NCBI GenBank assembly: GCA_020026055.1
Contig: JAHHRA010000012.1
Span: 1 to 59,123, forward strand
DNA: 59,123 bases
Direction: 5' to 3'
Origin: Actinobacillus sp.
GTDB lineage: Bacteria; Pseudomonadota; Gammaproteobacteria; Enterobacterales; Pasteurellaceae
Shown here: in pieces, positions 7,385 through 16,649 of the stretch
Layout: each line of letters starts with the position of its first letter
How positions within the stretch are numbered: position 1 is the stretch's first letter
Position numbers and translations under genes: made by a program
Notes under the pieces: model-generated
The model's database searches: none
The model's input: only the letters and a program-made list of their open reading frames with translations
Told to the model about the DNA's origin: nothing

Positions 7385-9272
7385 CTTTCTCCAAAACTCG
7401 CCTAACTTCTTTGCGACAGTTTTGTAACCACTCATTTTGGTTAAACTTTGGCACAATAAAATCAATATCTATTCCAACGCATTGATTTAACCTTTTCAAT
7501 GATGGAAGGGAAGCATAAAATCCTCTTTGCCCATACGCAAAATCTGCCAATATTTGCCAATCTATTTCATTTAATTGCCAATCAATCTCTTCAAATGTTA
7601 TAAGCGATGCAATTTCTGCAAAAAGAGGATGATCGCTTAGAGGAAAATTGCGCTGAAAGCTTGCAATTATTTGATGACAGAGTTTTTGTCCTTGTGCAGA
7701 GATAGGATACAAAAAAACCGCTGAATAACAGCCACTAGAAGCAGTTTGGTGTGGACTTAAATAAGTGAGTTGGAAACCTGCATCATGCCAAAATTTTGCT
7801 AATTTAGCAGTGAAGCCGAAACTGACAGAAATAAAATCCATCTCTTGTTGTTGACATTGTTGGCAAAATTTACGTAGTAATGTTGTGCCATAACCTTGGT
7901 TTTGGAAAGTCGGGTTAATAGCAATTCTGGAAATCCGCAGTGATCGTAAACGACAAACTTCGGAGAATAAATATTGTTGTAACAATAACTGGGCAACTAA
8001 ATTACCTATTGGACGGCGTTCGCCACGACGGATGGCATTGAGCAAATTATCATTGTGCAGATTTCCTTCAGTGATTGCCCAAATACCACCTTGTATTTGA
8101 GGATTGCGTGCTACAAAAAAATGTTGGTTAGGGGCATCAAACAAACGAGATAAATCCAAAGGTGTAGTGCGATAATGTGCTTGTTTTAAGCATTGATAAA
8201 ATGCGATTAATTCAGATGAATTAGCGGAATTGGATAAGAATTGATAATCCCAATGTACAGTTTGGGACAAAATCAGTGTTGGTTGTGATCCCAACACCAA
8301 CAACTTTTCAATGAAATCTTCAACAGGATCTTGTGGTTGCCAACGCAAAGGAGCATTCAGCGTTAAAGTTTGGAAATCTTGATGTGTTTGCATAAATTTT
8401 AGTGCAAATCCTTGTCCGGTTCCTTCGTAGCTGTCAATAGTAGTGATGCAAAGCACGTTCGGAAAAGCTGTTACTAAGCTGTGCAACATTGGTAATGGCA
8501 ACATTGCAGCTTCGTCAATAAACAACCATTTTGCTTTTAGTTGTGTCTGTTTAAGGCTTGCAATGAGAGCGTCTGGGGCGATAAAAGGGATCTTTAATTT
8601 ACAAAATTTTTGCAAAGTTTGTACTGCTTTTTTATTTGCTGCTGTCAGGAGCAAGGCATCAGGATCTTGGTGTAACACTTGGTTTGCTAGCATTCCTGCT
8701 AATGCGGATTTACCTCGTCCACGTTTAGCAATGAGAAAAAAACGAGATTGAGGTTGAGCGAGAATTTGTGTCAGTAAAGTTTGTTGATCTGCTGTAGGTG
8801 TGTGATTTGAAACGGGGCATTTTTGTGGTGAATTAAAAGGAATAGAGCTAGGTTGTTGGATAATCGGGAATGCAAATGACGCCAGCAAATTGGCAAAAAA
8901 TTTCCGAAATTGAGGGCGAGGTTGGCAGTTACCGTCAGCCCAACGTAGGCTGTCGAGATCGATTTCATCGATGAAAGTTTGAATATCATTTATCCAAAAG
9001 TACAATACACCGCCTGCTCGCAAAGTGCCTGCTGCGATTGCTAATGCTTCAAGATTTAAGCTCACACGGCAGTCGTAAACAATACAATCCCATTCTTGCC
9101 CTAATGCATTTTTAGCTTGGTGAAATAGGAAATAATCGCCTGCGAGCTCAGCAATTTTAAGTTGTGTGGGATGTTGAAAAATCGCAATAGAAGTAAACTT
9201 TTGTGTCCGAAATTCGGTACTTAACCAGTTTTCTTTTCCTGCGACGATGACTAGTTGCCTTGCTTGCATCAT
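7380..9272 (-). CDS. tmcA: tRNA(Met) cytidine acetyltransferase TmcA
   Basis: A 630-residue enzyme (E. coli 671) that makes N4-acetylcytidine at the wobble base of elongator tRNA-Met using acetyl-CoA and ATP. An N-terminal DUF1726-like region is followed by an RNA-helicase-like ATPase with Walker A GRGKSAL near residue 185 and Walker B LFIDEAAML near 250. A GNAT domain follows at about 380-540, with the acetyl-CoA loop QNQGYGTTLL. The start ATG directly follows the ybeY stop, implying coupled translation. The stop codon lies in a palindromic repeat. Confidence 0.93.
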   Translation of the reverse strand: MMQARQLVIVAGKENWLSTEFRTQKFTSIAIFQHPTQLKIAELAGDYFLFHQAKNALGQEWDCIVYDCRVSLNLEALAIAAGTLRAGGVLYFWINDIQTFIDEIDLDSLRWADGNCQPRPQFRKFFANLLASFAFPIIQQPSSIPFNSPQKCPVSNHTPTADQQTLLTQILAQPQSRFFLIAKRGRGKSALAGMLANQVLHQDPDALLLTAANKKAVQTLQKFCKLKIPFIAPDALIASLKQTQLKAKWLFIDEAAMLPLPMLHSLVTAFPNVLCITTIDSYEGTGQGFALKFMQTHQDFQTLTLNAPLRWQPQDPVEDFIEKLLVLGSQPTLILSQTVHWDYQFLSNSANSSELIAFYQCLKQAHYRTTPLDLSRLFDAPNQHFFVARNPQIQGGIWAITEGNLHNDNLLNAIRRGERRPIGNLVAQLLLQQYLFSEVCRLRSLRISRIAINPTFQNQGYGTTLLRKFCQQCQQQEMDFISVSFGFTAKLAKFWHDAGFQLTYLSPHQTASSGCYSAVFLYPISAQGQKLCHQIIASFQRNFPLSDHPLFAEIASLITFEEIDWQLNEIDWQILADFAYGQRGFYASLPSLKRLNQCVGIDIDFIVPKFNQNEWLQNCRKEVRRVLEKE

Positions 9273-9743
9273 TTATTTTTCACAAGCGTAAGGATCGGTA
9301 AAGCCAAGATCTTGCATAATTTGGCTCTCAAGGTTTTCCATTATTTCAGCCTCGGAATCATCAATATGATCGTAACCTTGCAAATGTAAGCAACCGTGAA
9401 CGATCATATGAGCCCAATGCGAAATTAATGTGATACCTTGCTCGTTGGCTTCTTTTTCGACAACTTGGCGACAAATTACTAAATCGCCTAACAGTGGCAG
9501 TTCAAGCTCAGGTGGACATTCAAATGGAAACGATAATACATTGGTCGGGTGATCTTTATCGCGATAAGTTAAGTTTAAGTCGTGGCTTTCTGCTTCATCA
9601 ACAATTCGTACAGTGATTTCATTTGCCGTAGTGGAAGCTTGCAGTGCCGCACTCGCCCAAGTCTGGAATTGGATGAGAGAGGGTAAATTATCTGGATTAG
9701 CACAGGCTAACTGCAAGTCAATCACAGTTTTATTAGTTTTCAT
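9273..9743 (-). CDS. ybeY: Endoribonuclease YbeY (rRNA maturation factor)
   Basis: A 156-residue metal-dependent RNase for 16S rRNA 3' processing and ribosome quality control. The zinc motif HGCLHLQGYDH supplies His116, His120 and His126, and SFPFE near 71 and GDLVI near 86 are family signatures. AAGGAAT precedes the start at suitable distance. The gene is between a membrane protein gene (10-base gap) and tmcA (no gap), so all three are probably co-transcribed. The E. coli partner phoH-like ybeZ is not adjacent. Confidence 0.95.
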   Translation of the reverse strand: MKTNKTVIDLQLACANPDNLPSLIQFQTWASAALQASTTANEITVRIVDEAESHDLNLTYRDKDHPTNVLSFPFECPPELELPLLGDLVICRQVVEKEANEQGITLISHWAHMIVHGCLHLQGYDHIDDSEAEIMENLESQIMQDLGFTDPYACEK

Positions 9744-9752
9744 TTTTATTCC

Positions 9753-10559
9753 TTAGTAATGGTGATAAGCAAAGACAGCCCATAATGGTAAAGAAGCACT
9801 CATAATGAACAATAAGAGTAGCATAAAGTCATCCAATTTTTTCCCAAATAAGAGGTTAAACCCAATAATAACAAGAAGCAAGATATGTACTGTAAAGTAG
9901 AGGATCCACGCTATATTATTTGGAAAATAAATACTGTGAAGGTCGCAATAAGTTAATAAAGTAAAGATGATAATAGCGTTTATTAACAGTGCGATGAGGA
10001 TTGTCATTGGCAATAACGCCATAAAATTATCTAAACGATTTCGAGCTTTAATGAGCATAAAATTAAGTAAAATGATCCCCACAATGAACTGAGAGAATGG
10101 ATTAAAAATAGGTAAGTAGATGAAAGAAATATTTATAAACATCATTAAATAAACCAAGATAGCTATTATTCCTATTCCTAAGCTTAGATAAATAAAAGTC
10201 GGACGAACGTAATTTTTTTTAGGGAGTCGCCAAATAGCTATTGTTATTCCAATTCCACATAGACTAACGAGATCAGTCATTAAATAATGATAATTAGAAA
10301 AACCACTGACGCATAACCAAATCAGCCAAAAAAATATTAGTCCCTTATTAGCATCAATTAAACGATCACATTGTCCAGGGCACATATCTGCTTTAAGAAA
10401 AAGTAAAAGAGTTAGCATTTGAACAATAATGATTGCTAAAGAGAAATGCGAAATTGCATAAGATTGTGGCTGCAAATATAACGCAAAAAAATCAATGATA
10501 AGTAAAATAATAGTAGGCAATAATGCAGAGAGATTAACTTTAGCATTTTCAATGGTCAT
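9753..10559 (-). CDS. Polytopic membrane protein of unknown function
   Basis: A 268-residue, very hydrophobic protein that I do not recognise. About eight or nine membrane segments can be drawn, for example near residues 13-32, 38-56, 73-92, 121-145, 157-172, 182-205, 213-236 and 246-264. Short loops carry a few charged residues and there is no signal peptide or obvious active-site motif. AAGGAT lies upstream of the start. It precedes ybeY and tmcA on the same strand with a 10-base gap, so it may head that operon; this does not reveal a function. Confidence 0.6.
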   Translation of the reverse strand: MTIENAKVNLSALLPTIILLIIDFFALYLQPQSYAISHFSLAIIIVQMLTLLLFLKADMCPGQCDRLIDANKGLIFFWLIWLCVSGFSNYHYLMTDLVSLCGIGITIAIWRLPKKNYVRPTFIYLSLGIGIIAILVYLMMFINISFIYLPIFNPFSQFIVGIILLNFMLIKARNRLDNFMALLPMTILIALLINAIIIFTLLTYCDLHSIYFPNNIAWILYFTVHILLLVIIGFNLLFGKKLDDFMLLLLFIMSASLPLWAVFAYHHY

Positions 10560-10764
10560 ACTTACTAAATCCTTCTAATAATAAAAGTGCTATTATCTGG
10601 TTATTTCATATCAGTGCAATGAATTTACAAGAAAGCACATTTTTTTGGTAGTATTTTTATTTTTCCGCCACTAGAATAGCGGATCAGGTTTTATTTTCTT
10701 ATTTAGGAAATAGAATGAATTTTCCATTATTAATGCATTATAACAAGAATTAAGGACAAAGATT

Positions 10765-12144
10765 ATGCCTCAACTTCCTGTGGCTCAAATTTCAGTAGCA
10801 AAGTTTGGTGGAACGAGTGTTGCTGATTTTCCTGCAATGCAAGCTTGTGCTGATATTTTAAGTCAAGATCCACACTCCCGAGTGGTGGTGCTTTCAGCGT
10901 CAGCTGGAGTGACTAACTTGTTAGTGGCTCTTGCCAGTGGTTGTGAGCAAAGTAAACGCCAGAAACTTTTTGATGAAGTAGTCGCGATTCAAGAAAACAT
11001 TCTTCGCATTCTTCCTAACAGCCAATTGATTCGTCTAAGAATTGAGGAGTTGTTAAGTAAAATTAAAAATCTTGCAGATTTAATTGCTGAAACAGCACCA
11101 TCGCCAATGCTAACGGACGAATTGATAAGCCAAGGTGAAATGATCTCGTCTTTGATATTTGTACATTTATTGCGTGAGCGTAACGTAGATGTGAAATGGA
11201 TTGATGTACGGACTATCATCCGTACGAATACGCATTTTGGGAAAGCCGTGCCGAATGAAAAAGTGACTAAAATGCAAGTTGAAACGCATTTACGACCATT
11301 ATTAGACGCAGGCAAAATTGTTGTGACGCAAGGCTTTATTGGTCGCGATGAAGCAGGTCATACAACTACACTTGGGCGAGGCGGGAGTGATTATTCTGCT
11401 GCTTTGCTCGCTGAAATGTTGGGTGCAAAAGAAGTATTGATTTGGACGGATGTAGCTGGTATTTACACCACTGATCCTCGTGTTGTTCCACAAGCTCAAC
11501 GCATTGATAGCTTGAGTTTTGAAGAAGCTGCAGCAATGGCAACTTTTGGTGCAAAAGTGCTGCACCCAGCAACGTTACTGCCAGCAGTAAGAAGTAATAT
11601 TCCAGTTTATGTAGCATCTAGCAAAGTTCCAACGGCAGGAGGAACTTGGGTGACAAAAAAAACTTCACAGCAACCAACTTTTCGTGCAATTGCGATGCGT
11701 CCAGATCAAACTTTGCTTAGTCTTTCTCGTATCAATATGTCGCAACATACTGATTTTTTGAGCAAAATCATGTGTATTTTTGCGAAACATAATCTCAATG
11801 TTGATGCAATCAACGCATCAGAAATAAGTGTTTGCCTTACACTTAACCGCAGTACGTTAAATTGCGGTTGTGAAAAACAAACGTTATTGCCGACAGCTTT
11901 GCTTGATGAGCTTAATCAAATAGCAAGCGTTGAAGTTATCTCTAACTTAGCGTTAATCGTATTAGTGGGCAATGATCTTCACACTGATTTCAGTTTAACA
12001 AAAGAACTATTTGCTGTACTCGCAAGTTTTAATATCAGAATGCTGAGCTTTGGGACAAGCAGCAACCATATCTGCTTACTCGTCGATAGTCTCCAAGCTC
12101 AAACCGTTTTAAAAGCTTTACATCAAGAGCTCTTTGAAAATTAA
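10765..12144 (+). CDS. lysC: Aspartate kinase III (lysine-sensitive type)
   Basis: A 459-residue monofunctional aspartokinase, phosphorylating aspartate as the first step to lysine, threonine, methionine and diaminopimelate. The kinase signature AKFGGTSVADF is at about 12-22, followed by SASAGVTNLL; TTLGRGGSDYSAALLA holds the substrate loop near 205. Two ACT domains fill the C-terminal third. AAGGAC precedes the ATG. No homoserine dehydrogenase domain is present. The roughly 200-base upstream region does not show a recognisable lysine riboswitch, only a short CCGC/GCGG stem near 10665. lysC leads a plus-strand set with ileS, lspA and ispH. Confidence 0.93.
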   Translation: MPQLPVAQISVAKFGGTSVADFPAMQACADILSQDPHSRVVVLSASAGVTNLLVALASGCEQSKRQKLFDEVVAIQENILRILPNSQLIRLRIEELLSKIKNLADLIAETAPSPMLTDELISQGEMISSLIFVHLLRERNVDVKWIDVRTIIRTNTHFGKAVPNEKVTKMQVETHLRPLLDAGKIVVTQGFIGRDEAGHTTTLGRGGSDYSAALLAEMLGAKEVLIWTDVAGIYTTDPRVVPQAQRIDSLSFEEAAAMATFGAKVLHPATLLPAVRSNIPVYVASSKVPTAGGTWVTKKTSQQPTFRAIAMRPDQTLLSLSRINMSQHTDFLSKIMCIFAKHNLNVDAINASEISVCLTLNRSTLNCGCEKQTLLPTALLDELNQIASVEVISNLALIVLVGNDLHTDFSLTKELFAVLASFNIRMLSFGTSSNHICLLVDSLQAQTVLKALHQELFEN

Positions 12145-12168
12145 TTTTATTTAAAGTGGAAAAACTCA

Positions 12169-14991
12169 ATGACTGAACCAACCCAAGACTATAAAAGCAC
12201 CCTTAATCTGCCTGAAACCAGCTTTCCAATGCGCGGAGATTTAGCAAAACGTGAGCCTTTAATGCTCGAAAATTGGTATGCTAAAAATCTTTATCAAAAA
12301 ATTCGTCAAGCGACGAAAGGGAAGAAATCTTTTATCCTCCACGATGGTCCGCCGTATGCGAATGGCAATATTCACATTGGTCATGCCGTCAATAAAATTC
12401 TCAAAGATATCATTATCAAATCCAAAACCGCACTTGGTTACGATTGCCCTTATATCCCCGGTTGGGATTGTCATGGGCTTCCGATTGAACTCAAAGTTGA
12501 AGGCTTAGTCGGCAAGCCAAATCAAAAGATTTCAGCCGCGGCTTTCCGTCAAGAATGCCGTCGCTATGCTCAAAGCCAAGTCGATGCTCAGAAAAAAGAT
12601 TTCATTCGTCTGGGCGTGCTTGCGGATTGGGATAATCCTTATTTGACAATGGATTTTGCGACGGAAGCCAACATCATCCGCACCTTTGCAAAAGTCATTG
12701 AAAACGGTCATCTCTACAAAGGTTATAAACCTGTGCATTGGTGTTTGGACTGTGCTTCTTCCTTGGCGGAAGCCGAAGTGGAATACGAAGACAAAACCTC
12801 ACCTTCAATTTATGTGGCTTTCAAGGCAGTAGATAGTGCGGAAGTTGCTACTCGTTTTGGGTTAACGGAAAAATTTTCTGAAATTGATGCCGTGATTTGG
12901 ACTACTACTCCGTGGACAATTCCGTCTAACCGTGCGATCACTTTACACGCTGAATTAGCGTATCAACTTGTTTGTGCGGATGGGCACTGCTTTATTTTGG
13001 CGGAAGCGTTAGTTGAAAACGTCGCGAAAACTATGGGCTGGGAGGACTATCAAATCCTTGCGACAGTGCAAGGGGAAAAGTTGAATGGTTTAATGTTCAA
13101 ACATCCTTTCTATGCGGAAATCGTGCCATTTATCTTAGGCGATCATGTTACGACTGAGGGCGGTACTGGCTTAGTGCATACCGCACCTGACCATGGTTTG
13201 GATGACTTTAATGTCGCTTTGGCGAACGGCGTTACTCTCGTGGGGCTTATCAATAATGAGGGAGTTTTCAGCGAAAAAGCCGAATTTTTTGCAGGTAAAA
13301 AAGTATTTGAAGCCAATCCGTTAGTCATCGAAAAATTGCAGGAAGTAGGGGCTTTGCTGAAAGTTGAAAAAATCCGCCACAGCTATCCTCATTGCTGGCG
13401 GCACAAAACGCCAATTATTTTCCGTGCGACGCCACAATGGTTTATCGGTATGGATACCAAAGGGTTGCGCCGGCAGGCACTTGGCGAAATCAAGAAAGTG
13501 CAATGGGTGCCAGATTGGGGGCAAGCGCGGATTGAAAAAATGGTGGAAAACCGCCCCGATTGGTGTATTTCGCGACAACGCACGTGGGGCGTGCCTGTGA
13601 CTTTGTTTATTCACAAGGAAACGGAAGAATTGCACCCGCATTCCGTTGAAATCGCCGAACAAGTTGCGCAATTAGTCGAAAAGCAAGGCATTCAAGCGTG
13701 GTGGGATTTGGATCCGAAAACCCTGTTGGGAGAGGAAGCAGAACAATACCAGAAAGTGTTGGATACACTGGATGTTTGGTTTGATTCTGGAGCAACTTAT
13801 GCGGCAATCGTGCAGCATCGCCCTGAGTTTCATCAAGCACCGATCGATCTTTATCTCGAAGGCTCAGACCAACATCGCGGCTGGTTTATGTCGTCTTTAA
13901 TGCTTTCCACTGCGACCGATAACCAAGCACCTTACAAACAAGTTCTCACTCACGGCTTCACCGTGGATGGCGAAGGTCGCAAAATGTCGAAATCAATCGG
14001 TAATATCGTGACACCACAGCAAGTGATGGATAAATTTGGTGGCGATATTTTACGCCTCTGGGTCGCTTCAACCGATTACACTGGTGAGATGACCGTTTCG
14101 GACGAGATCCTCAAGCGCGCGGCTGATAGTTATCGTCGGATTCGCAACACCGCACGTTTTTTGTTAGCGAACCTTAATGGTTTTGATCCTGCGACGGATA
14201 AAGTGGCACCCGAAGCCATGTTGCCATTAGATCGCTGGGCGGTAGATTGTGCGTTGCAAGCGCAAAATCAAATCAAAGCGGATTACGAAAATTATCAATT
14301 CCATGGCGTGGTTCAGCGTTTGATGCGGTTTTGTTCTGTGGAGATGGGGTCATTTTATTTGGACATCATCAAAGATCGCCAGTACACGACTAAAGCGGAC
14401 AGTCTTGCTCGTCGCAGTTGCCAGACGGCACTTTGGCACATCGCTGAAGCTATGGTGCGCTGGATTGCGCCGATTCTTTCATTTACCGCCGATGAAATTT
14501 GGCAAGCCTTGCCAACTGTAACAGGACGGAGTGAGTTCGTGTTCAGCGAAGAATTTTACGCCAGCCTTTTCGGATTAAATTCTGCCGAAAAAATGAACGA
14601 CGCTTACTGGCAGCAAATCCAGCTTTTGCGAAATGAAGTCAATCGTGTACTCGAACAAGCACGTAATGACAAGGTTATCGGTAGTGCGTTGGAGGCGGAA
14701 GTGACCCTCTATGTCAACACGGAATACAAGGCGTTGCTTGAGGCGTTGGGTGACGAACTTCGCTTCGTGCTTATTACTTCAAAAGCTTGTGTGAAACCTC
14801 TTGAGGAAGCGGTGGTTCCTGAGGGGGAAATGGCAGGCTTGGCGGTGAAAGTAGAACGTGCACAGGCTGCAAAATGCCCAAGATGCTGGCATTACGCTGA
14901 CAGTGTTGGTCGCAACATACAGCATCCAAGCCTTTGTGCAAGATGTGTTGAAAATGTTGTGGGCAGTGGTGAAGTCCGACATTTTGCTTAA
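12169..14991 (+). CDS. ileS: Isoleucyl-tRNA synthetase
   Basis: A 940-residue class I synthetase (E. coli 938) that charges tRNA-Ile. The HIGH signature is at 69-72 in PPYANGNIHIGHA, KMSKS is near 605 in GEGRKMSKSIGN, and the CP1 editing domain lies between, including WTTTPWTIPSN. A C-terminal zinc finger has CPRCW and CARC near 905 and 925. It starts 24 bases after lysC. G+C and codon use look higher than in neighbours, probably reflecting high expression. The spacer to lspA contains a split palindromic repeat. No T-box leader is visible. Confidence 0.97.
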   Translation: MTEPTQDYKSTLNLPETSFPMRGDLAKREPLMLENWYAKNLYQKIRQATKGKKSFILHDGPPYANGNIHIGHAVNKILKDIIIKSKTALGYDCPYIPGWDCHGLPIELKVEGLVGKPNQKISAAAFRQECRRYAQSQVDAQKKDFIRLGVLADWDNPYLTMDFATEANIIRTFAKVIENGHLYKGYKPVHWCLDCASSLAEAEVEYEDKTSPSIYVAFKAVDSAEVATRFGLTEKFSEIDAVIWTTTPWTIPSNRAITLHAELAYQLVCADGHCFILAEALVENVAKTMGWEDYQILATVQGEKLNGLMFKHPFYAEIVPFILGDHVTTEGGTGLVHTAPDHGLDDFNVALANGVTLVGLINNEGVFSEKAEFFAGKKVFEANPLVIEKLQEVGALLKVEKIRHSYPHCWRHKTPIIFRATPQWFIGMDTKGLRRQALGEIKKVQWVPDWGQARIEKMVENRPDWCISRQRTWGVPVTLFIHKETEELHPHSVEIAEQVAQLVEKQGIQAWWDLDPKTLLGEEAEQYQKVLDTLDVWFDSGATYAAIVQHRPEFHQAPIDLYLEGSDQHRGWFMSSLMLSTATDNQAPYKQVLTHGFTVDGEGRKMSKSIGNIVTPQQVMDKFGGDILRLWVASTDYTGEMTVSDEILKRAADSYRRIRNTARFLLANLNGFDPATDKVAPEAMLPLDRWAVDCALQAQNQIKADYENYQFHGVVQRLMRFCSVEMGSFYLDIIKDRQYTTKADSLARRSCQTALWHIAEAMVRWIAPILSFTADEIWQALPTVTGRSEFVFSEEFYASLFGLNSAEKMNDAYWQQIQLLRNEVNRVLEQARNDKVIGSALEAEVTLYVNTEYKALLEALGDELRFVLITSKACVKPLEEAVVPEGEMAGLAVKVERAQAAKCPRCWHYADSVGRNIQHPSLCARCVENVVGSGEVRHFA
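12427..12435 (-). other. H. influenzae-type DNA uptake sequence core
   Basis: The complement reads AAGTGCGGT, the nine-base core of the Haemophilus uptake sequence, inside ileS. By eye it is the only exact match in the window; other near matches differ at one base, such as GAGTGCGGT near 52343. One occurrence may be chance. Confidence 0.4.
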
Positions 14992-15016
14992 ATATTTGCA
15001 AGAAATCACGCTTTTT

Positions 15017-15115
15017 ACGCCCCTAAAATCAAGAAAATTTTTACTTACAAAATGCTGTTGCGTTTTGTTGGAAGAAAACCTATCACCAGTGCTGATGTGT
15101 TTGATTTTGGGGCGT
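15017..15115. repeat. Dispersed palindromic repeat, copy 2, split by about 58 bases
   Basis: A left half (15017-15042) begins ACGCCCCTAAAATCAAG and runs into the GAAAATTTT core. The matching right half TTGATTTTGGGGCGT is at 15101-15115. Between the halves is a 58-base segment of unrelated sequence, so either the loop was expanded or something inserted at the centre. It lies in the ileS-lspA spacer. GCAAGAAA at 14998-15005 is a flank also found before copies at 22213 and 42578. Confidence 0.6.
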
Positions 15116-15151
15116 TATTTAGCTGTATTCAACAAACGAAGGAAATATTAA

Positions 15152-15670
15152 ATGAAAAAAACAGGACTTATTTTTCTTTGGATAAGTGTGGGTATTTTTG
15201 GCTTCGATTGGCTGAGCAAGTTCTTGATTATTAAACATCTTTCACTATATGAAAGTGTGAATCTGTTACCTATTTTTAACTTAACTTATGTGAGGAACTT
15301 TGGAGCGGCATTCAGTTTTCTTGCCGATCATTCAGGGTGGCAAAAATTTTTGTTTCTAAGTCTTGCGGTTATAATTTCCGTTATCTTAACTTTCTTTTTA
15401 GCGACAAATCCTCGCTCTCAACGTTTACAAAATTGGGGGTATGCGTTAATTATTGGTGGTGCATTGGGCAATGCTTATGATCGTTTTACAAATGGCTATG
15501 TAATTGATTTTTTAGATTTTTATTATAAACAATGGCATTATCCTGTTTTTAATTTTGCAGATGTTGCGATCTGTATTGGGGCAGGTTTATTGATTATAGA
15601 CACTATCCTCAAAGATAAAAATTTAAAGGCTCAAAATTTGAAAAAAAAAGATCAAACGAGGCATAAGTGA
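15152..15670 (+). CDS. lspA: Lipoprotein signal peptidase
   Basis: A 172-residue inner-membrane aspartic protease that removes signal peptides from diacylglyceryl-modified prolipoproteins. Four membrane segments are visible. The two catalytic aspartates are Asp119 in GYVIDFLDF and Asp137 in FNFADVAI, 18 residues apart as in E. coli, and the GGALGNAYDR motif precedes them. AAGGAA is upstream of the ATG. It overlaps ispH by four bases (GTGA). Substrates in this window would include the lipoproteins at 32229 and 50418. Confidence 0.97.
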   Translation: MKKTGLIFLWISVGIFGFDWLSKFLIIKHLSLYESVNLLPIFNLTYVRNFGAAFSFLADHSGWQKFLFLSLAVIISVILTFFLATNPRSQRLQNWGYALIIGGALGNAYDRFTNGYVIDFLDFYYKQWHYPVFNFADVAICIGAGLLIIDTILKDKNLKAQNLKKKDQTRHK

Positions 15671-16599
15671 AAATTATTTTAGCGAATCCACGAGGATTTT
15701 GTGCAGGCGTAGATCGAGCAATTAGTATTGTCGAATTAGCTTTAGAACGCTATGGTAGCCCGATTTATGTGCGTCATGAAGTTGTACATAATCATTTTGT
15801 AGTGAAGGGGTTACGGCAACGTGGAGCAATTTTTGTCGAAAATTTATCAGAAGTGCCAAATGGCGAAATTGTGATTTTTTCAGCGCACGGGGTTTCAAAA
15901 GCTGTTCGCCAAGAAGCGAAAGAACGCAACTTACAGATTTTTGATGCAACTTGCCCACTGGTTACAAAAGTACATATGCAAGTGGCTAGAGCTAGTCGCA
16001 AAGGTACGAAAGCAATTTTGATTGGGCATGCAGGACACGCAGAAGTGGAAGGGACAATGGGGCAATATGATAATCCGCAAGGGGGTATTTTTTTAATTGA
16101 AAATATACAAGATGTCATAAAGTTGCCTGTTAACACTGATGAGGAATTGAGCTTTGTGACTCAAACCACACTTTCACTTGATGATACACAAGACATTGTG
16201 AAAGCGTTAAAAACAAAATATCCTGCTATTCAAGGACCTCGTAAAAATGATATTTGTTATGCGACGACTAATCGTCAGCAAGCTGTGCGTGAATTAGCAA
16301 AACAAACAGATTTTGTCGTAGTTGTGGGTTCTAAAAATTCGTCTAATTCAAATAGATTAGCTGAATTAGCAGTACGGATGGGCGTTCCTGCGAAGTTAGT
16401 TGATGATGCTGATGATTTAGATCCTGCGTGGTTTGTAGATGTCAAAAATATTGGCGTAACGGCGGGAGCATCGGCACCAGAAGTGTTGGTGCAATCCGTG
16501 ATAAAACGTTTACAAACTTTTGGTTCTCGCAGTGTAGAAGAATTACAAGGTTGCCAAGAAAATACAGTTTTTGAAGTCCCACGTGAATTGCGAAAATGA
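15667..16599 (+). CDS. ispH: 4-hydroxy-3-methylbut-2-enyl diphosphate reductase
   Basis: A 310-residue [4Fe-4S] enzyme, the last step of the MEP pathway, giving IPP and DMAPP for isoprenoids. Cluster ligands are Cys12 (GFCAGVDRA), Cys96 (DATCPLVTKVH) and Cys196 (NDICYATTNRQ). Other conserved blocks are HEVVHN near 37-42 and HAGHAEVEGTMGQ near 120. The start is GTG, overlapping the lspA stop as GTGA, so translation is coupled. An intrinsic terminator follows at 16604. Confidence 0.97.
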   Translation: MKIILANPRGFCAGVDRAISIVELALERYGSPIYVRHEVVHNHFVVKGLRQRGAIFVENLSEVPNGEIVIFSAHGVSKAVRQEAKERNLQIFDATCPLVTKVHMQVARASRKGTKAILIGHAGHAEVEGTMGQYDNPQGGIFLIENIQDVIKLPVNTDEELSFVTQTTLSLDDTQDIVKALKTKYPAIQGPRKNDICYATTNRQQAVRELAKQTDFVVVVGSKNSSNSNRLAELAVRMGVPAKLVDDADDLDPAWFVDVKNIGVTAGASAPEVLVQSVIKRLQTFGSRSVEELQGCQENTVFEVPRELRK

Positions 16600-16603
16600 G
16601 CAT

Positions 16604-16637
16604 AAAAATGCCGAAAGAGATACTTTCGGCATTTTTA
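16604..16637. terminator. Bidirectional intrinsic terminator after ispH
   Basis: AAAAATGCCGAAAG and CTTTCGGCATTTTT form a stem around a short loop with A and T runs on the two sides. It serves ispH on the plus strand and the convergent YceB-like gene on the minus strand. Confidence 0.88.
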
Positions 16638-16649
16638 TTTTGAGCAAGT

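Noticed and set aside
10560..10764. Lysine riboswitch before lysC
   Set aside because: No conserved riboswitch core or terminator is visible, only a weak CCGC/GCGG stem.
13321..13840. Several minus-strand frames across ileS
   Set aside because: They are shadows of a long, well-supported gene and show no protein-like features.
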